NCBI GenBank assembly: GCA_040756515.1 | Contig: JBFLYW010000019.1 | Coordinates: 1-64,000 of the forward strand | DNA length: 64,000 bases | Origin: DSXH01 sp020724325 | Lineage (GTDB): Bacteria > Bacteroidota > Ignavibacteria > Ignavibacteriales > Melioribacteraceae | Direction of reading: 5' to 3' | Shown here: in pieces, positions 18,641 to 28,022 of the stretch | Layout: each line of letters opens with the position of its first letter | Position numbering within the stretch: position 1 is the first letter of the stretch | The notes under the pieces: model-generated | What the model saw: only the letters and a program-made list of their open reading frames with translations | Databases searched by the model: none | What the model was told of the DNA's origin: nothing | Made by a program: the position numbers and the translations under genes

Positions 18641-18764
18641 AGGGTTCGTGCTGAATTGAAAAAATTACATTTGAACAACTTCAAAGAAAATAGAGAGCCG
18701 GTAGCGTATTAATTTTCTTCGGTATAAATTAGCTCGTGAATTTTACAACAATAAAGAGGATGCT

Positions 18765-21143
18765 ATGAACGGACCATTATCAAAAGAAATGATGAAGAAA
18801 ATGCACGCTTATTGGAGGGCGGCTAATTATTTATCGGTTGGACAAATTTATTTGTTCGATAACCCGCTTTTAAAAGAACCCCTGAAACTGAAGCATGTTA
18901 AACCGAGACTTCTCGGTCACTGGGGAACCACACCCGGCTTAAATTTTATTTATGTTCATCTTAACCGGATAATAAATGAAAACGATCTGAATATGATTTA
19001 TGTAACAGGTCCTGGCCACGGCGGTCCCGCCTTGGTTGCCAATACATACCTTGAAGGAACGTATAGTGAATTTTATCCGAACATCACCCAAGATGAAGCT
19101 GGACTAAAAAAATTATTCAAGCAGTTTTCGTTCCCTGGCGGAATACCAAGCCATGTAGCGCCTGAAATACCGGGCTCAATTAACGAAGGCGGCGAACTTG
19201 GTTATTCACTTGCTCATGCCTACGGAGCTGCTTTTGATAATCCCGATTTGATAGTTGCTTGTGTTGTAGGCGATGGCGAAGCAGAAACCGGCGCGCTTGC
19301 TGCAAGCTGGCATTCTAATAAATTTCTTAATCCAATTCACGATGGCGCTGTTTTACCGGTTCTTCATTTGAACGGATATAAAATTTCTAATCCTACTTTA
19401 CTTGCAAGAATCGATCGTGAAGAACTTGAACAATTATTTAAAGGATACGGATACAATCCTTATTTTGTTGAAGGCAAGGACCCTGAAAAAATGCACCAAT
19501 TAATGGCTTCAACTCTTGATAAAATAGTAGCTGAAATAAAAGAAATACAAAATAATGCACGTACCAATGGATTAAAGAAGCGACCGATTTGGCCAATGAT
19601 TGTTCTGGTTACACCTAAAGGATGGACGGGTCCTGACAAGGTTGATAACATTCAGGTTGAAGGAACATTTCGTTCGCATCAGGTTCCGCTTGCCGAGCTT
19701 TCTACAAAACCGGCACACTTAAAAATGCTCGAAAAATGGTTGAAGCGTTATAAACCGGGTGAACTTTTCGATAAGAACGGCAAATTCAAATCCGAACTTG
19801 CAGAGCTTGCGCCTAAAGGTAAAAAGAGAATGGGCGCTAACCCAAGTGCAAACGGCGGATTACTTTTACACGATCTGAAAATGCCAGACTTCCGCGATTA
19901 TTCAGTTGCTGTTCCGAAGCCGGGTGTAATTGAAAGCGAAGCAACACGCATAATGGGAAATTTTATCCGGGATATTATTAAGCTTAATTGGGATGTACGT
20001 AATTTCAGAATATTCGGTCCCGATGAAACCGCATCAAATCGCTTAACACCTGTCTTTGATGTTACGGATCGAGTGCTTATTGGCGAAATATTAAAAGATG
20101 ACGATCATATTTCGTATGATGGAAGAGTAGTGGAAGTTCTCAGCGAGCATTTATGCCAGGGATGGCTGGAAGGTTATTTGCTTTCAGGAAGACACGGCTT
20201 GTTTTCATGTTACGAAGCATTTATTCATATTGTCGATTCAATGTTTAACCAGCATGCCAAATGGTTGAAGGTTACACGAGATATACCTTGGCGTCAGCCA
20301 ATTGCATCATTAAATTATCTACTTACGTCGCATGTTTGGAGGCAAGATCACAACGGGTTTAGTCATCAAGACCCTGGATTTATAGATCATGTTGTAAATA
20401 AGAAAGCCGATATTATCCGCGTTTATCTTCCGCCGGATGCAAACACTTTGCTTTCCGTTACAGACCATTGTTTGAGAAGTAAAAATTATGTTAATGTAAT
20501 AGTTGCCGGCAAGCAGCCCGCTTTGCAGTGGCTCAATATGGATGCGGCAATTAAACATTGCACTGCCGGATTGGGAATTTGGGAATGGGCAAGCAACGAT
20601 GACAACGGGGAACCAGATGTTATAATGGCTTGTGCCGGCGATATTCCAACCCTCGAAACTTTGGCTGCAGTTGATTTATTAAGACAATATTTCCCAAAGC
20701 TGAAGGCAAGAGTAATTAATATTGTGGATTTAATGACACTTCAGCCAAGCAGCGAACATCCACACGGTTTGAGCGACAAGGAATTTAATTTACTATTTAC
20801 CGAAGATAAGCCGATCATATTTGCTTTTCACGGTTATCCGTGGCTTATACATCGTTTAACTTACCGCAGAAAAAATCATAAAAATTTGCACGTCCGCGGC
20901 TATAAAGAAGAAGGCACAACAACAACGCCGTTCGATATGGTAGTGTTAAACCAGCTCGATCGTTTCCATCTTGTAAGCGATGTGATTGACCGCGTGCCGG
21001 GTTTGGGTGGACACGCTGCGTATGTAAAACAAACCTTGCGCGATAAACTTCTGGACCATAAAAGTTACATTGAAAAATACGGAGAAGATATGCCCGAAGT
21101 TAGAAATTGGAAATGGAACGGCAGCAAAGCATCAAAAAAATAA
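18765..21143 (+). CDS. xfp: Phosphoketolase (xylulose-5-phosphate / fructose-6-phosphate)
   Basis: A full-length 792-residue thiamine diphosphate enzyme that splits xylulose-5-P (and often fructose-6-P) with phosphate to acetyl-phosphate and an aldose phosphate. Landmarks are GHWGTTPGLNFIYVHLNR, GPGHGGP (82-88), the ThDP/Mg motif VVGDGEAETG (167-176), HLNGYKISNPT, and in the C-terminal half SHVWRQDHNGFSHQDPG. A ribosome site AAAGAGGAT precedes ATG. No acetate kinase gene is adjacent. A strong stem-loop follows the stop. Confidence 0.95.
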   Translation: MNGPLSKEMMKKMHAYWRAANYLSVGQIYLFDNPLLKEPLKLKHVKPRLLGHWGTTPGLNFIYVHLNRIINENDLNMIYVTGPGHGGPALVANTYLEGTYSEFYPNITQDEAGLKKLFKQFSFPGGIPSHVAPEIPGSINEGGELGYSLAHAYGAAFDNPDLIVACVVGDGEAETGALAASWHSNKFLNPIHDGAVLPVLHLNGYKISNPTLLARIDREELEQLFKGYGYNPYFVEGKDPEKMHQLMASTLDKIVAEIKEIQNNARTNGLKKRPIWPMIVLVTPKGWTGPDKVDNIQVEGTFRSHQVPLAELSTKPAHLKMLEKWLKRYKPGELFDKNGKFKSELAELAPKGKKRMGANPSANGGLLLHDLKMPDFRDYSVAVPKPGVIESEATRIMGNFIRDIIKLNWDVRNFRIFGPDETASNRLTPVFDVTDRVLIGEILKDDDHISYDGRVVEVLSEHLCQGWLEGYLLSGRHGLFSCYEAFIHIVDSMFNQHAKWLKVTRDIPWRQPIASLNYLLTSHVWRQDHNGFSHQDPGFIDHVVNKKADIIRVYLPPDANTLLSVTDHCLRSKNYVNVIVAGKQPALQWLNMDAAIKHCTAGLGIWEWASNDDNGEPDVIMACAGDIPTLETLAAVDLLRQYFPKLKARVINIVDLMTLQPSSEHPHGLSDKEFNLLFTEDKPIIFAFHGYPWLIHRLTYRRKNHKNLHVRGYKEEGTTTTPFDMVVLNQLDRFHLVSDVIDRVPGLGGHAAYVKQTLRDKLLDHKSYIEKYGEDMPEVRNWKWNGSKASKK

Positions 21144-21144
21144 T

Positions 21145-21212
21145 TTGACCCAAAAAATTAATTAGAAATGTCCCGACAGACATAGTCGGGACTAATGAAA
21201 ATTTTGGGTTTA
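21145..21212 (+). terminator. Stem-loop after phosphoketolase
   Basis: Nested inverted repeats lie directly after the stop: TTGACCCAAAAAATT pairs with AATTTTGGGTTT, and inside it GTCCCGAC pairs with GTCGGGAC around AGACATA. The fold could end the phosphoketolase transcript. The outer arms resemble those of the MITE-like palindromes, so it may be a decayed element used as a terminator. The rest of 21213-21450 holds nothing recognisable. Confidence 0.55.
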
Positions 21213-21450
21213 ATAATGCAGCCTACTCAAAAGAGAATTAAATTTATATTATGGCAAAGAGAGCTGCTTACAGTCAGTTAGAAAATAAGAATATTACTTT
21301 GCTATTAAGTTCTAAAACTAAGCACCGCCCATTGTTTTTGTGTAGAGTGAGTGAGTTATAGGTGGATTACGTGGTAAAACATCTCAATTTTTGAACCGGC
21401 AGTCTCTCGTTTTCGTCTACTTAGTTACAATTTTTTAAATAGGGGAAAAA

Positions 21451-22014
21451 ATGGAACGAAGAGAATTTACTCAGAAATTATTAGCACTTGGAGTTTGTCC
21501 ATTTGTATTAGCAAGCTTTACGTGCAGTGAAACGCCGGCAGCTCCGATGGATGATAACAAGAAATTACTCCAATTAAAGATGGAAAAAGAATTTGTTGAA
21601 AATTGGCTGGCAGATCTTCTCGACTCTATGGATAAGTTATTAGACCATGATACACAAGTAAAGCTTATAGAAAATTGCGGACGTGCTTGTTACAACAGAT
21701 TTCAATTCAAAAAAGATATTGCTGCAAAAGGGAGCGGTAACGTAGATAAGTTGATTGAAGCTTATTCACAGAATTTTGAAATCTGGAAAGATGGAGAAAA
21801 CGTTCACATTAGGTACGGCAAGAAATCACCGGGATGTTACTGCCCGGCGGCAAAATACCGGGAGCCAAAAACAAACGACCTCCATTGCGAGTGTACCCGT
21901 ACAACACATCAAACAATTTTTGAAACGGCGCTTGGTAAACCGTTTAAAGTCGATATTGCAGAAACGGTTAGAAGAGGAGGTCAAACTTGTCATTTTATTG
22001 TTCATCTAACTTAG
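21451..22014 (+). CDS. Cysteine-rich protein with a Tat-like N-terminus (DUF6144-like)
   Basis: A 187-residue protein starting MERREFTQKLLALG, a twin-arginine-like signal followed by a hydrophobic stretch ending near ASFTC, so it is probably exported and perhaps lipid-modified. The mature part has NCGRACY, SPGCYCPAAKYR, LHCECTR and a final RRGGQTCHFIVHL. The cysteine pattern suggests metal or cluster binding and recalls the family I know as DUF6144; this is uncertain. It has an AAATAGGGGAAAAA leader region. Function unknown. Confidence 0.65.
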   Translation: MERREFTQKLLALGVCPFVLASFTCSETPAAPMDDNKKLLQLKMEKEFVENWLADLLDSMDKLLDHDTQVKLIENCGRACYNRFQFKKDIAAKGSGNVDKLIEAYSQNFEIWKDGENVHIRYGKKSPGCYCPAAKYREPKTNDLHCECTRTTHQTIFETALGKPFKVDIAETVRRGGQTCHFIVHLT

Positions 22015-22162
22015 CGAATGGGTATTATTATTCGGGGGATTAATTCGAAAGTTGTGTCAGCCCTATTCCTTCACATATCATACACTCCTAATTGAATTAT
22101 TTAATCCATCGGAGTAAATTAATTGAGACAATAAAATTATATCGACAAGCTATGGAGTAATT

Positions 22163-23506
22163 ATGTCCAAATTCAAGTATGTAATTAAAAGAACCGGCGC
22201 AGTAGTTCCTTTCAACGCTGAAAGAATTGCAAATGTAATTTATCGGGCGGCGGTTTCTGTTGGCGGAAGAGATAAAGAAAAAGCTGCTGAACTTGCAAAA
22301 CAGGTTATTGAGATAATGGAAGAAAAATTTGAAGACGGCTACAAACCGCACGTGGAAGAGATTCAAGATATAGTTGAAAAGGTATTGATAGAAAACGGGC
22401 ACGCAAAAGTTGCAAAAGAATTTATATTATATAGAGAAGAAGCTGCGAGGCGGCGGAAAGAAGATTCGCGCCACTTTTCGAAACCAAATGAGGTTATTCC
22501 ATGGAAAAAAGTTTGGCGCTCGTTAGACTGGGCTGTTTCTCACAATCTTCATACCGTTGAAACAACTAACGAAAGAATTCGAAAAGGGGAGTTTCCTCAT
22601 ATCGTTCATGAAGCAGAATCATTTTACGAAACTCAACTTGATACGGCTGCAGAACTTATAAAAGAAAGAAGTGCCAAACTCAAAATGGTAATGGTAAGCG
22701 GACCCTCATCATCTGGCAAAACAACTACTACACTTAAACTTGAACAGCGCTTAAATAAAATGGGTATGAAATTCGTTCCATTAATTGTGGATAATTACTT
22801 TTTTGACCTTGAACTACATCCTAAAGATGAATTTGGCGATTACGATTTTGAGACTCCCCAGGCGCTTGATCTTGAAATGATTAACGATCACTTAAAACGT
22901 CTTGCAGATGGAGAAAAAGTAAAAATTCCTTATTACGATTTTAAAACCGGCAAAAGATTTCCTGATAGAACATCTCTCCAATTACACGAAGGAGAGGTAT
23001 TATTAATTGATAGCTTGCATGGATTGTTTCCTCTATTCAGCAAAGAAATTCCTACAGAACAAAAATTCAAATTGTACCTCGAGCCGCTGCTTCAAATGAA
23101 AATGCCGGACGGGCAATACATTCGATGGACCGACCTGAGATTAATAAGAAGGATGCTGCGAGACTCCGTTCACCGAGCTTACAATCCCGAACAAACTCTT
23201 TTACACTGGCATTATGTTCGTTCTTCAGAAAAAAGAAATATTCTGCCTTACTGTAATACGGCAGATTATATTATTAACACATCGATGCCGTACGAAGTGC
23301 CTATTTACAGACCCAAACTACTAGAACACTTTAAAGAATGGGAAGAAAAATACAACGGAGATCCGTTGAGGGAAGATGCTTATACAAGAGCTGCGCGGGT
23401 AAGAAAAATGCTCGATGTTATTGAGCCGGTTGAGGACGATTCGCCTATTCCGGATGACTCGCTGCTGCGCGAATTTATCGGCGGCAGTACTCTCAATTAT
23501 CATTAA
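22163..23506 (+). CDS. ATP-cone domain fused to a uridine kinase-like P-loop kinase
   Basis: A 447-residue protein. Residues ~3-92 are an ATP-cone (YVIKRTGAVVPFNAERIANV, EIQDIVEKVLIENGHAKVAK), the nucleotide-sensing domain known from ribonucleotide reductases. Residues ~170-440 are a uridine kinase/phosphoribulokinase-like kinase with P-loop GPSSSGKTT (K186), VDNYFFDLELHPKDEFGDYD, and LLIDSLHGLFP as Walker B. The fusion suggests that nucleoside or related kinase activity is gated by the ATP/dATP level. The actual substrate is not known. Confidence 0.85.
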   Translation: MSKFKYVIKRTGAVVPFNAERIANVIYRAAVSVGGRDKEKAAELAKQVIEIMEEKFEDGYKPHVEEIQDIVEKVLIENGHAKVAKEFILYREEAARRRKEDSRHFSKPNEVIPWKKVWRSLDWAVSHNLHTVETTNERIRKGEFPHIVHEAESFYETQLDTAAELIKERSAKLKMVMVSGPSSSGKTTTTLKLEQRLNKMGMKFVPLIVDNYFFDLELHPKDEFGDYDFETPQALDLEMINDHLKRLADGEKVKIPYYDFKTGKRFPDRTSLQLHEGEVLLIDSLHGLFPLFSKEIPTEQKFKLYLEPLLQMKMPDGQYIRWTDLRLIRRMLRDSVHRAYNPEQTLLHWHYVRSSEKRNILPYCNTADYIINTSMPYEVPIYRPKLLEHFKEWEEKYNGDPLREDAYTRAARVRKMLDVIEPVEDDSPIPDDSLLREFIGGSTLNYH

Positions 23507-23553
23507 TAACATTTTTCTTTTATTTACTAACATTTGCTTTGTAAGAGACACGG

Positions 23554-24549
23554 ATGAAAATTCTCTTTATCGGCGGAACCGGACTTATCAGTTCTTCTTG
23601 TTCCAAATTGTGTGTTGAAAGAAATTACGAACTATATCTGCTTAACAGAGCTAAGTCGTTTAGAGCTCCTCCTTCAAAAGCTAAAATTCTTACGGCAGAT
23701 ATTGGCGATATTAATTCTGTACAAAATGTTTTAGCAGGTCATCAATTCGATTCTGTTGTTAACTGGATTGCATTTAATGAAAGCGATGTTAAACGCGACT
23801 GTATGCTTTTCAAAGGTAAAACAAAGCAATATATTTTTATAAGCACTGCATCGGCTTATCATAAACCGCCTATAAAACTTCCGTTAACCGAAGATGTTCC
23901 GCTTGTAAATCCATTCTGGAAATATTCCAGCGCAAAAATTGATTGCGAAAATTATTTAATGGATAAGTTCAACAAAGAAAATTTTCCGGTAACTATCTGC
24001 CGTCCTTCACATACGTACGACAAAACAAAACCGGCATTACGAACCGGTTACTTGCCATTTCACAGAATGAAGAACGACAAAAAAATTATTATTCCAGGCG
24101 ATGGAAATACTTTATGGACTTTAACACACGCAGAAGATTTTGCCAAAGGATTTATCGGGCTGATCGGTAATCCGGAAACGATTGGAGAAGCTTATCATAT
24201 TACATCCGACAAAACATACACATGGAATCAAATAGCAGAAATCTTAGCAAGCAAATCCGGGTATGAGTTAAAGTCGATCCACATTCCTTATGATTTCATT
24301 GCACAGCACGATAAAGACTGGGGCGCTGAATTATATGGAGATAAAGCTTACGATACTTATTTCGACAATTCGAAAATCAAAAAAATAGTACCCGGTTTCA
24401 ACGCAAATATTCCGCTCGAATCCGGCGCCGAAGAAATTGCAGAATGGTATTCCCGTCAATCGAATCAAATTGTAGACGAATACTTAGATAATATTATGGA
24501 CAAGATCATTCACAACTACGAAAACCACATAAAGGAGAACAAACAATGA
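23554..24549 (+). CDS. NAD(P)-dependent epimerase/dehydratase (SDR family)
   Basis: A 331-residue extended SDR protein. The Rossmann glycine motif is GGTGLISS at the N-terminus (residues ~8-15), and the active-site region shows FISTASAYHKP and WKYSSAKIDCENYL; the expected YxxxK reads YSSAK. A later WTLTHAEDFAKGFIGL and EAYHITSDKTYTWNQIAEIL are typical of the nucleoside-sugar epimerase group. The stop overlaps the start of the next gene (ATGA), so they are co-translated. Confidence 0.88.
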   Translation: MKILFIGGTGLISSSCSKLCVERNYELYLLNRAKSFRAPPSKAKILTADIGDINSVQNVLAGHQFDSVVNWIAFNESDVKRDCMLFKGKTKQYIFISTASAYHKPPIKLPLTEDVPLVNPFWKYSSAKIDCENYLMDKFNKENFPVTICRPSHTYDKTKPALRTGYLPFHRMKNDKKIIIPGDGNTLWTLTHAEDFAKGFIGLIGNPETIGEAYHITSDKTYTWNQIAEILASKSGYELKSIHIPYDFIAQHDKDWGAELYGDKAYDTYFDNSKIKKIVPGFNANIPLESGAEEIAEWYSRQSNQIVDEYLDNIMDKIIHNYENHIKENKQ

Positions 24550-25400
24550 CAGGCAAGAAAATCTTAATTCTCCTGCTGATTTATGCTTCTTTTATTTTCG
24601 CACAAAATCAAATTCCCCCGGTAACTTTAAATAGAACCGCGGTTCATAAATTAACATCATCTTATAACAACGCGGCTTATCCTATCTTTGTATCTCTTCC
24701 TTCCAGCTACAATTCATCCGATCAGAACTATCCTGTTGTTTATATGCTGGATGCATATTCCTCTTTTGGAATTGTAACCCAAACAGCAAAACTTCTTGCA
24801 TTCAATAACGAATTGCCGGAATTAATTATTGTTGGAATTTCATCCGAGGGTGGTTCCAAAGAATTTATTTACAACCGCGCCAGAGATTATACTCCTACTT
24901 ACATACCGGTAGAAAATCTGCCGGAGAATTCAAGATTAATGCTGCCCGCTTCTGGTGGTGCCGCCAAATTTTTAGATTTTATCGAAAAAGAATTAATTCC
25001 CTACATTGAATCAGAATATAAAATCAAAAAAGGCGATAGAACTCTAATTGGTCATTCGCTCGGAGGATTATTTGCTGCCTTCGCATTATTCGAAAATCCA
25101 AACGTGTTTCAGCGTTATGTAATGATTAGTCCCGCACTCTTCTGGGATAACAATTATATACTAAAACAGGAAGTAAATTTTTATGAACGCGAAAAATCAT
25201 TGAGCGCAATAATTTATACTTCTGTTGGATCGCTTGAATCAAATCTATTTGTAGAGACATGGAAAAATTTTACCGGCGCATTAACACGGCACAATTACGC
25301 CGGTCTTAAATTAATTGCAGAAATTGCAGAGAACGAAACTCATTACACCATAATTCCGCATCTTGTTACACGTGGTTTAATTTCGGTTTTCAAACATTAG
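24546..25400 (+). CDS. Secreted alpha/beta-hydrolase, putative esterase family
   Basis: A 284-residue protein with a signal peptide (to IFAQNQ, residue ~20). It has PVVYMLDAYSSFG, then IVGISSEGG, and the nucleophile elbow GHSLGGLFA followed by MISPALFWDN. A His near the end (ETHYTIIPHL) completes the triad. This is the putative-esterase (esterase D/enterobactin esterase-like) fold, often acting on acyl esters or siderophores. It overlaps the preceding epimerase by 4 bases. Confidence 0.88.
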   Translation: MTGKKILILLLIYASFIFAQNQIPPVTLNRTAVHKLTSSYNNAAYPIFVSLPSSYNSSDQNYPVVYMLDAYSSFGIVTQTAKLLAFNNELPELIIVGISSEGGSKEFIYNRARDYTPTYIPVENLPENSRLMLPASGGAAKFLDFIEKELIPYIESEYKIKKGDRTLIGHSLGGLFAAFALFENPNVFQRYVMISPALFWDNNYILKQEVNFYEREKSLSAIIYTSVGSLESNLFVETWKNFTGALTRHNYAGLKLIAEIAENETHYTIIPHLVTRGLISVFKH

Positions 25401-25411
25401 TTTACGGATTA

Positions 25412-25438
25412 TTGCTGCTTACTTTCTCTCTATCTTAG
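25412..25438 (+). promoter_or_regulatory. Candidate promoter TTG-N16-TATCTTAG
   Basis: TTG at 25412-25414 and TATCTTAG at 25431-25438 are separated by 16 bases and lie 46 bases before the DUF6174 gene. This resembles the Bacteroidota -33/-7 arrangement (TTTG and TAnnTTTG). No experimental support. Confidence 0.4.
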
Positions 25439-25483
25439 TTAAAATAAAATTGATAGATTTAATTAGACAAAAACGGGCTGCAA

Positions 25484-25933
25484 ATGAAAAAGAAAATATT
25501 ACTTTTTTTTATTACTCTCTTCGTGGTAAGCTGCGAAGATAATCCGCTGGAAAGTTTTTCGGGTAAAGCGTCGGAAGAATTTCAGAAGTGGAAATCTCTT
25601 GGTATAACAAGCTACACCATTACTCAAAAACGGCTGGCAAATTTTTCCGGCTCAGAGGATTATGTTAAAATTTACGTCCGTAATAATACTATAACAGACA
25701 TTCGAGACACCAGCGGAACAGCATCTATTGCAAGCGACAAGTGGATATGGTATAAATCAGTTAACCAGCTTTTCGAAATTCTGATTGATGTAAAGAATAC
25801 GAGACCAAGTTCTTACGAAGTTCTGTATGACAATACTTACCATTACCCTGCTATTCTATCGCTGGGACCCGGAACGGCAAAATCGTCTGAAGCATACAAT
25901 ATTATTTCGGCTGAACTTATCCCCGACAAATAG
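25484..25933 (+). CDS. DUF6174-family lipoprotein
   Basis: A 149-residue lipoprotein with lipobox LFVVSC (Cys ~17). The mature part has WKSLGITSYTITQKR, VKIYVRNNTITDIRD, VNQLFEILIDVKN and YEVLYDNTYHYPAIL, the layout of DUF6174 proteins. It begins a short run of genes to the RluA-type enzyme, but its role is unknown. Confidence 0.75.
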   Translation: MKKKILLFFITLFVVSCEDNPLESFSGKASEEFQKWKSLGITSYTITQKRLANFSGSEDYVKIYVRNNTITDIRDTSGTASIASDKWIWYKSVNQLFEILIDVKNTRPSSYEVLYDNTYHYPAILSLGPGTAKSSEAYNIISAELIPDK

Positions 25934-25962
25934 AATCAATACAAATTTAATAAGGAAGGCAA

Positions 25963-26586
25963 ATGCAATTAGTAGAACTGATCGGATACTCCGCATCGGT
26001 GCTTGTCGCTGTTTCATTAATGATGAGTTCTATTGTTAAACTGCGGATAATAAATTTATTTGGTGCAGCAATTTTTTCAACCTACGGTTTTCTAATCGGC
26101 TCTTACCCTGTTGGAATTTTAAACGGATTTATAACGCTGGTTGATATTTATTACCTCTCAGAAATTTTTTTTAAGAAGGGAAATGAATATTTCCGCGTAT
26201 TAGAAGTAAACGCAACCTCAGAATACCTGAAGTATTTCCTCAATTATTATGAGAAGGATATAAAAAAATTTATTCCTTCGTTTTCCTTTAAGCCGTGCGA
26301 AAGCTGCCATGTAATGTTCGTGTTAAGAAACGCTGTACCGGCTGGATTAGTAATCTCTGAATATTCTTACGATGATTCGATCCGCATCCGGCTCGATTAT
26401 GCAATTCCCGGTTACCGCGATTTTAAGATGGGCAAATACGTCTTTAACGAAATATTCAAACACAAGAAAGTAAAAAATATTTACACCGATCCGGGGAATG
26501 AGAAGCATGAATCTTATCTAAAAAAAATTGGATTTGAAAAAACAGAATTAAACGGAAACACAATCTATCATTTAAAAATAAATTAA
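25963..26586 (+). CDS. YgjV-like membrane protein with a C-terminal GNAT-like domain
   Basis: Residues ~1-75 contain three short membrane segments (GYSASVLVAVSLMMSS, INLFGAAIFSTYGFLIGSYP, GILNGFITLVDIYYL) of the YgjV type. Residues ~85-207 look like an acetyltransferase: VMFVLRNAVPAGLVI, IRLDYAIPGYRDFKMGKYVF, and the final YLKKIGFEKTELNGN strand. A membrane-tethered acetyltransferase is suggested, with unknown acceptor. AAGGAAGG precedes the ATG. The stop is 1 base from cutC. Confidence 0.75.
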   Translation: MQLVELIGYSASVLVAVSLMMSSIVKLRIINLFGAAIFSTYGFLIGSYPVGILNGFITLVDIYYLSEIFFKKGNEYFRVLEVNATSEYLKYFLNYYEKDIKKFIPSFSFKPCESCHVMFVLRNAVPAGLVISEYSYDDSIRIRLDYAIPGYRDFKMGKYVFNEIFKHKKVKNIYTDPGNEKHESYLKKIGFEKTELNGNTIYHLKIN

Positions 26587-26587
26587 G

Positions 26588-27334
26588 ATGGGCAAAATTA
26601 TTTTTGAAGCATGTGTAGATTCGGTTAATTCAGCTGTTATAGCCGGAACAGCTGGTGCAGACAGAATTGAGCTTTGTTCTGCTTTGGATATAGGCGGTTT
26701 AACACCAAGCTATGGATTAATTAAAGTTACTATTGAACGGTTAACTATTCCAGTTAATGTTCTTATACGTCCACGCAGCGGAGACTTTATTTATTCCAGA
26801 GAAGAGTTCGCTGTAATGAAACGGGATATTTTGTTCTGCCGGGATCTGAACGTAAACGGTATTGTTGTTGGAATATTAAATGCCGACGGGACAATTGATA
26901 AAGAGCGCATATCTGATCTAATAGATTTAGCCCGACCTATGAGCCTTACTTTTCATAGAGCGTTTGACTTTACATCCGATCCGTTCAAGGCATTGGATAC
27001 ATTAATTGAATTAGAAGCCGATAGAATTCTTACAAGCGGTCTGCAGATTAATGCTTACTCAGGCATCGATATGATTAAGAAATTGGTTGATTATGCAAAA
27101 GAAAGAATAATTATTATTCCGGGCGGAGGTATAAATGAAAATAATGTAAGAGAGATTGTTGCAAAAACAGGCGTTAAAGAGATTCATGCCTCGGCAAGAG
27201 AAAAATTACAGAGCAAGACTAATTATAAAATCCCTAATATTACTTTAGCTGGTTCAGGTGATGACGATCAGTTCCCAATTAAAATCCTCTCTGCAGTTAG
27301 AGTCCGAAAAATTATTGCTGCTATGGAAAAATAA
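26588..27334 (+). CDS. cutC: CutC-family protein
   Basis: A 248-residue TIM-barrel protein. It has FEACVDSVNSAVIAGTAGAD with RIELCSALDIGGLTPSYG, NVLIRPRSGDFIYS, TFHRAFDF, ILTSGLQ and IIPGGGINENNVREI, all CutC hallmarks. Called copper homeostasis in E. coli, though that role has been questioned. It starts 1 base after the YgjV-like gene and ends 3 bases before the pseudouridine synthase, so these three form an operon. Confidence 0.93.
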   Translation: MGKIIFEACVDSVNSAVIAGTAGADRIELCSALDIGGLTPSYGLIKVTIERLTIPVNVLIRPRSGDFIYSREEFAVMKRDILFCRDLNVNGIVVGILNADGTIDKERISDLIDLARPMSLTFHRAFDFTSDPFKALDTLIELEADRILTSGLQINAYSGIDMIKKLVDYAKERIIIIPGGGINENNVREIVAKTGVKEIHASAREKLQSKTNYKIPNITLAGSGDDDQFPIKILSAVRVRKIIAAMEK

Positions 27335-27337
27335 ATT

Positions 27338-27988
27338 ATGTCCATTCAGTTAGAGATTTTATACGAAGATTACAATATTATTGCTGTAAACAAACCCGAA
27401 GGAATCTCTTCTATTTCAGAAAATGACTTACATCTTCCTACAATTCACTCAATACTTCAAAACAAATATTCACAGAAAATTTATGTCGTTCATAGAATTG
27501 ATAAAGAAGTAAGCGGCATAATTTTGTTCGCCAAGGATTCCCTAACACATAAATATCTGAATAGTCTGTTTGCAACGCGGGCAATCAAAAAAAATTATAC
27601 TGCACTTGTTCATGGAGTAATTTTAGAAGAGCGTGGTAGAATTGATAAACCGATCCGCGAATTCGGTTCGGGCAGAATGGGTGTTGATGAAAAAAACGGC
27701 AAACGAAGTATTACAGATTTTAAAGTGCTAAAAAGATTTAACGACTTTACTCTTCTAGATGTCTCAATTATAACAGGCAGAAGGCATCAGATTCGTGTTC
27801 ACCTTTATTCAATTGGTCATCCGGTTGCCGGCGACCTGCTCTACGGCAACAAAAACATACAAAGCCGGATTCCACGGTTGATGCTTCATGCAAGCAATAT
27901 CGAATTCAAGCTTCAGAACAATAAAAATGTTCTGATCAGCTCACTGTTGCCGGATACCTTTCAGAAATTTATAGACGTGTTACACTAA
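27338..27988 (+). CDS. RluA-family pseudouridine synthase
   Basis: A 216-residue enzyme of the RluA family that turns uridine into pseudouridine in rRNA or tRNA. The catalytic Asp is D55 in VHRIDKEVSGIILFAK. Other marks are LYEDYNIIAVNKPEGI at the start, TGRRHQIRVHL, and GHPVAGDLLYG. No S4 domain is present, so it is a short form. The RNA target is not determinable. Confidence 0.92.
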   Translation: MSIQLEILYEDYNIIAVNKPEGISSISENDLHLPTIHSILQNKYSQKIYVVHRIDKEVSGIILFAKDSLTHKYLNSLFATRAIKKNYTALVHGVILEERGRIDKPIREFGSGRMGVDEKNGKRSITDFKVLKRFNDFTLLDVSIITGRRHQIRVHLYSIGHPVAGDLLYGNKNIQSRIPRLMLHASNIEFKLQNNKNVLISSLLPDTFQKFIDVLH

Positions 27989-28022
27989 CTTCTCTTATCA
28001 TCTCCCCTAATTTATAACGCAA

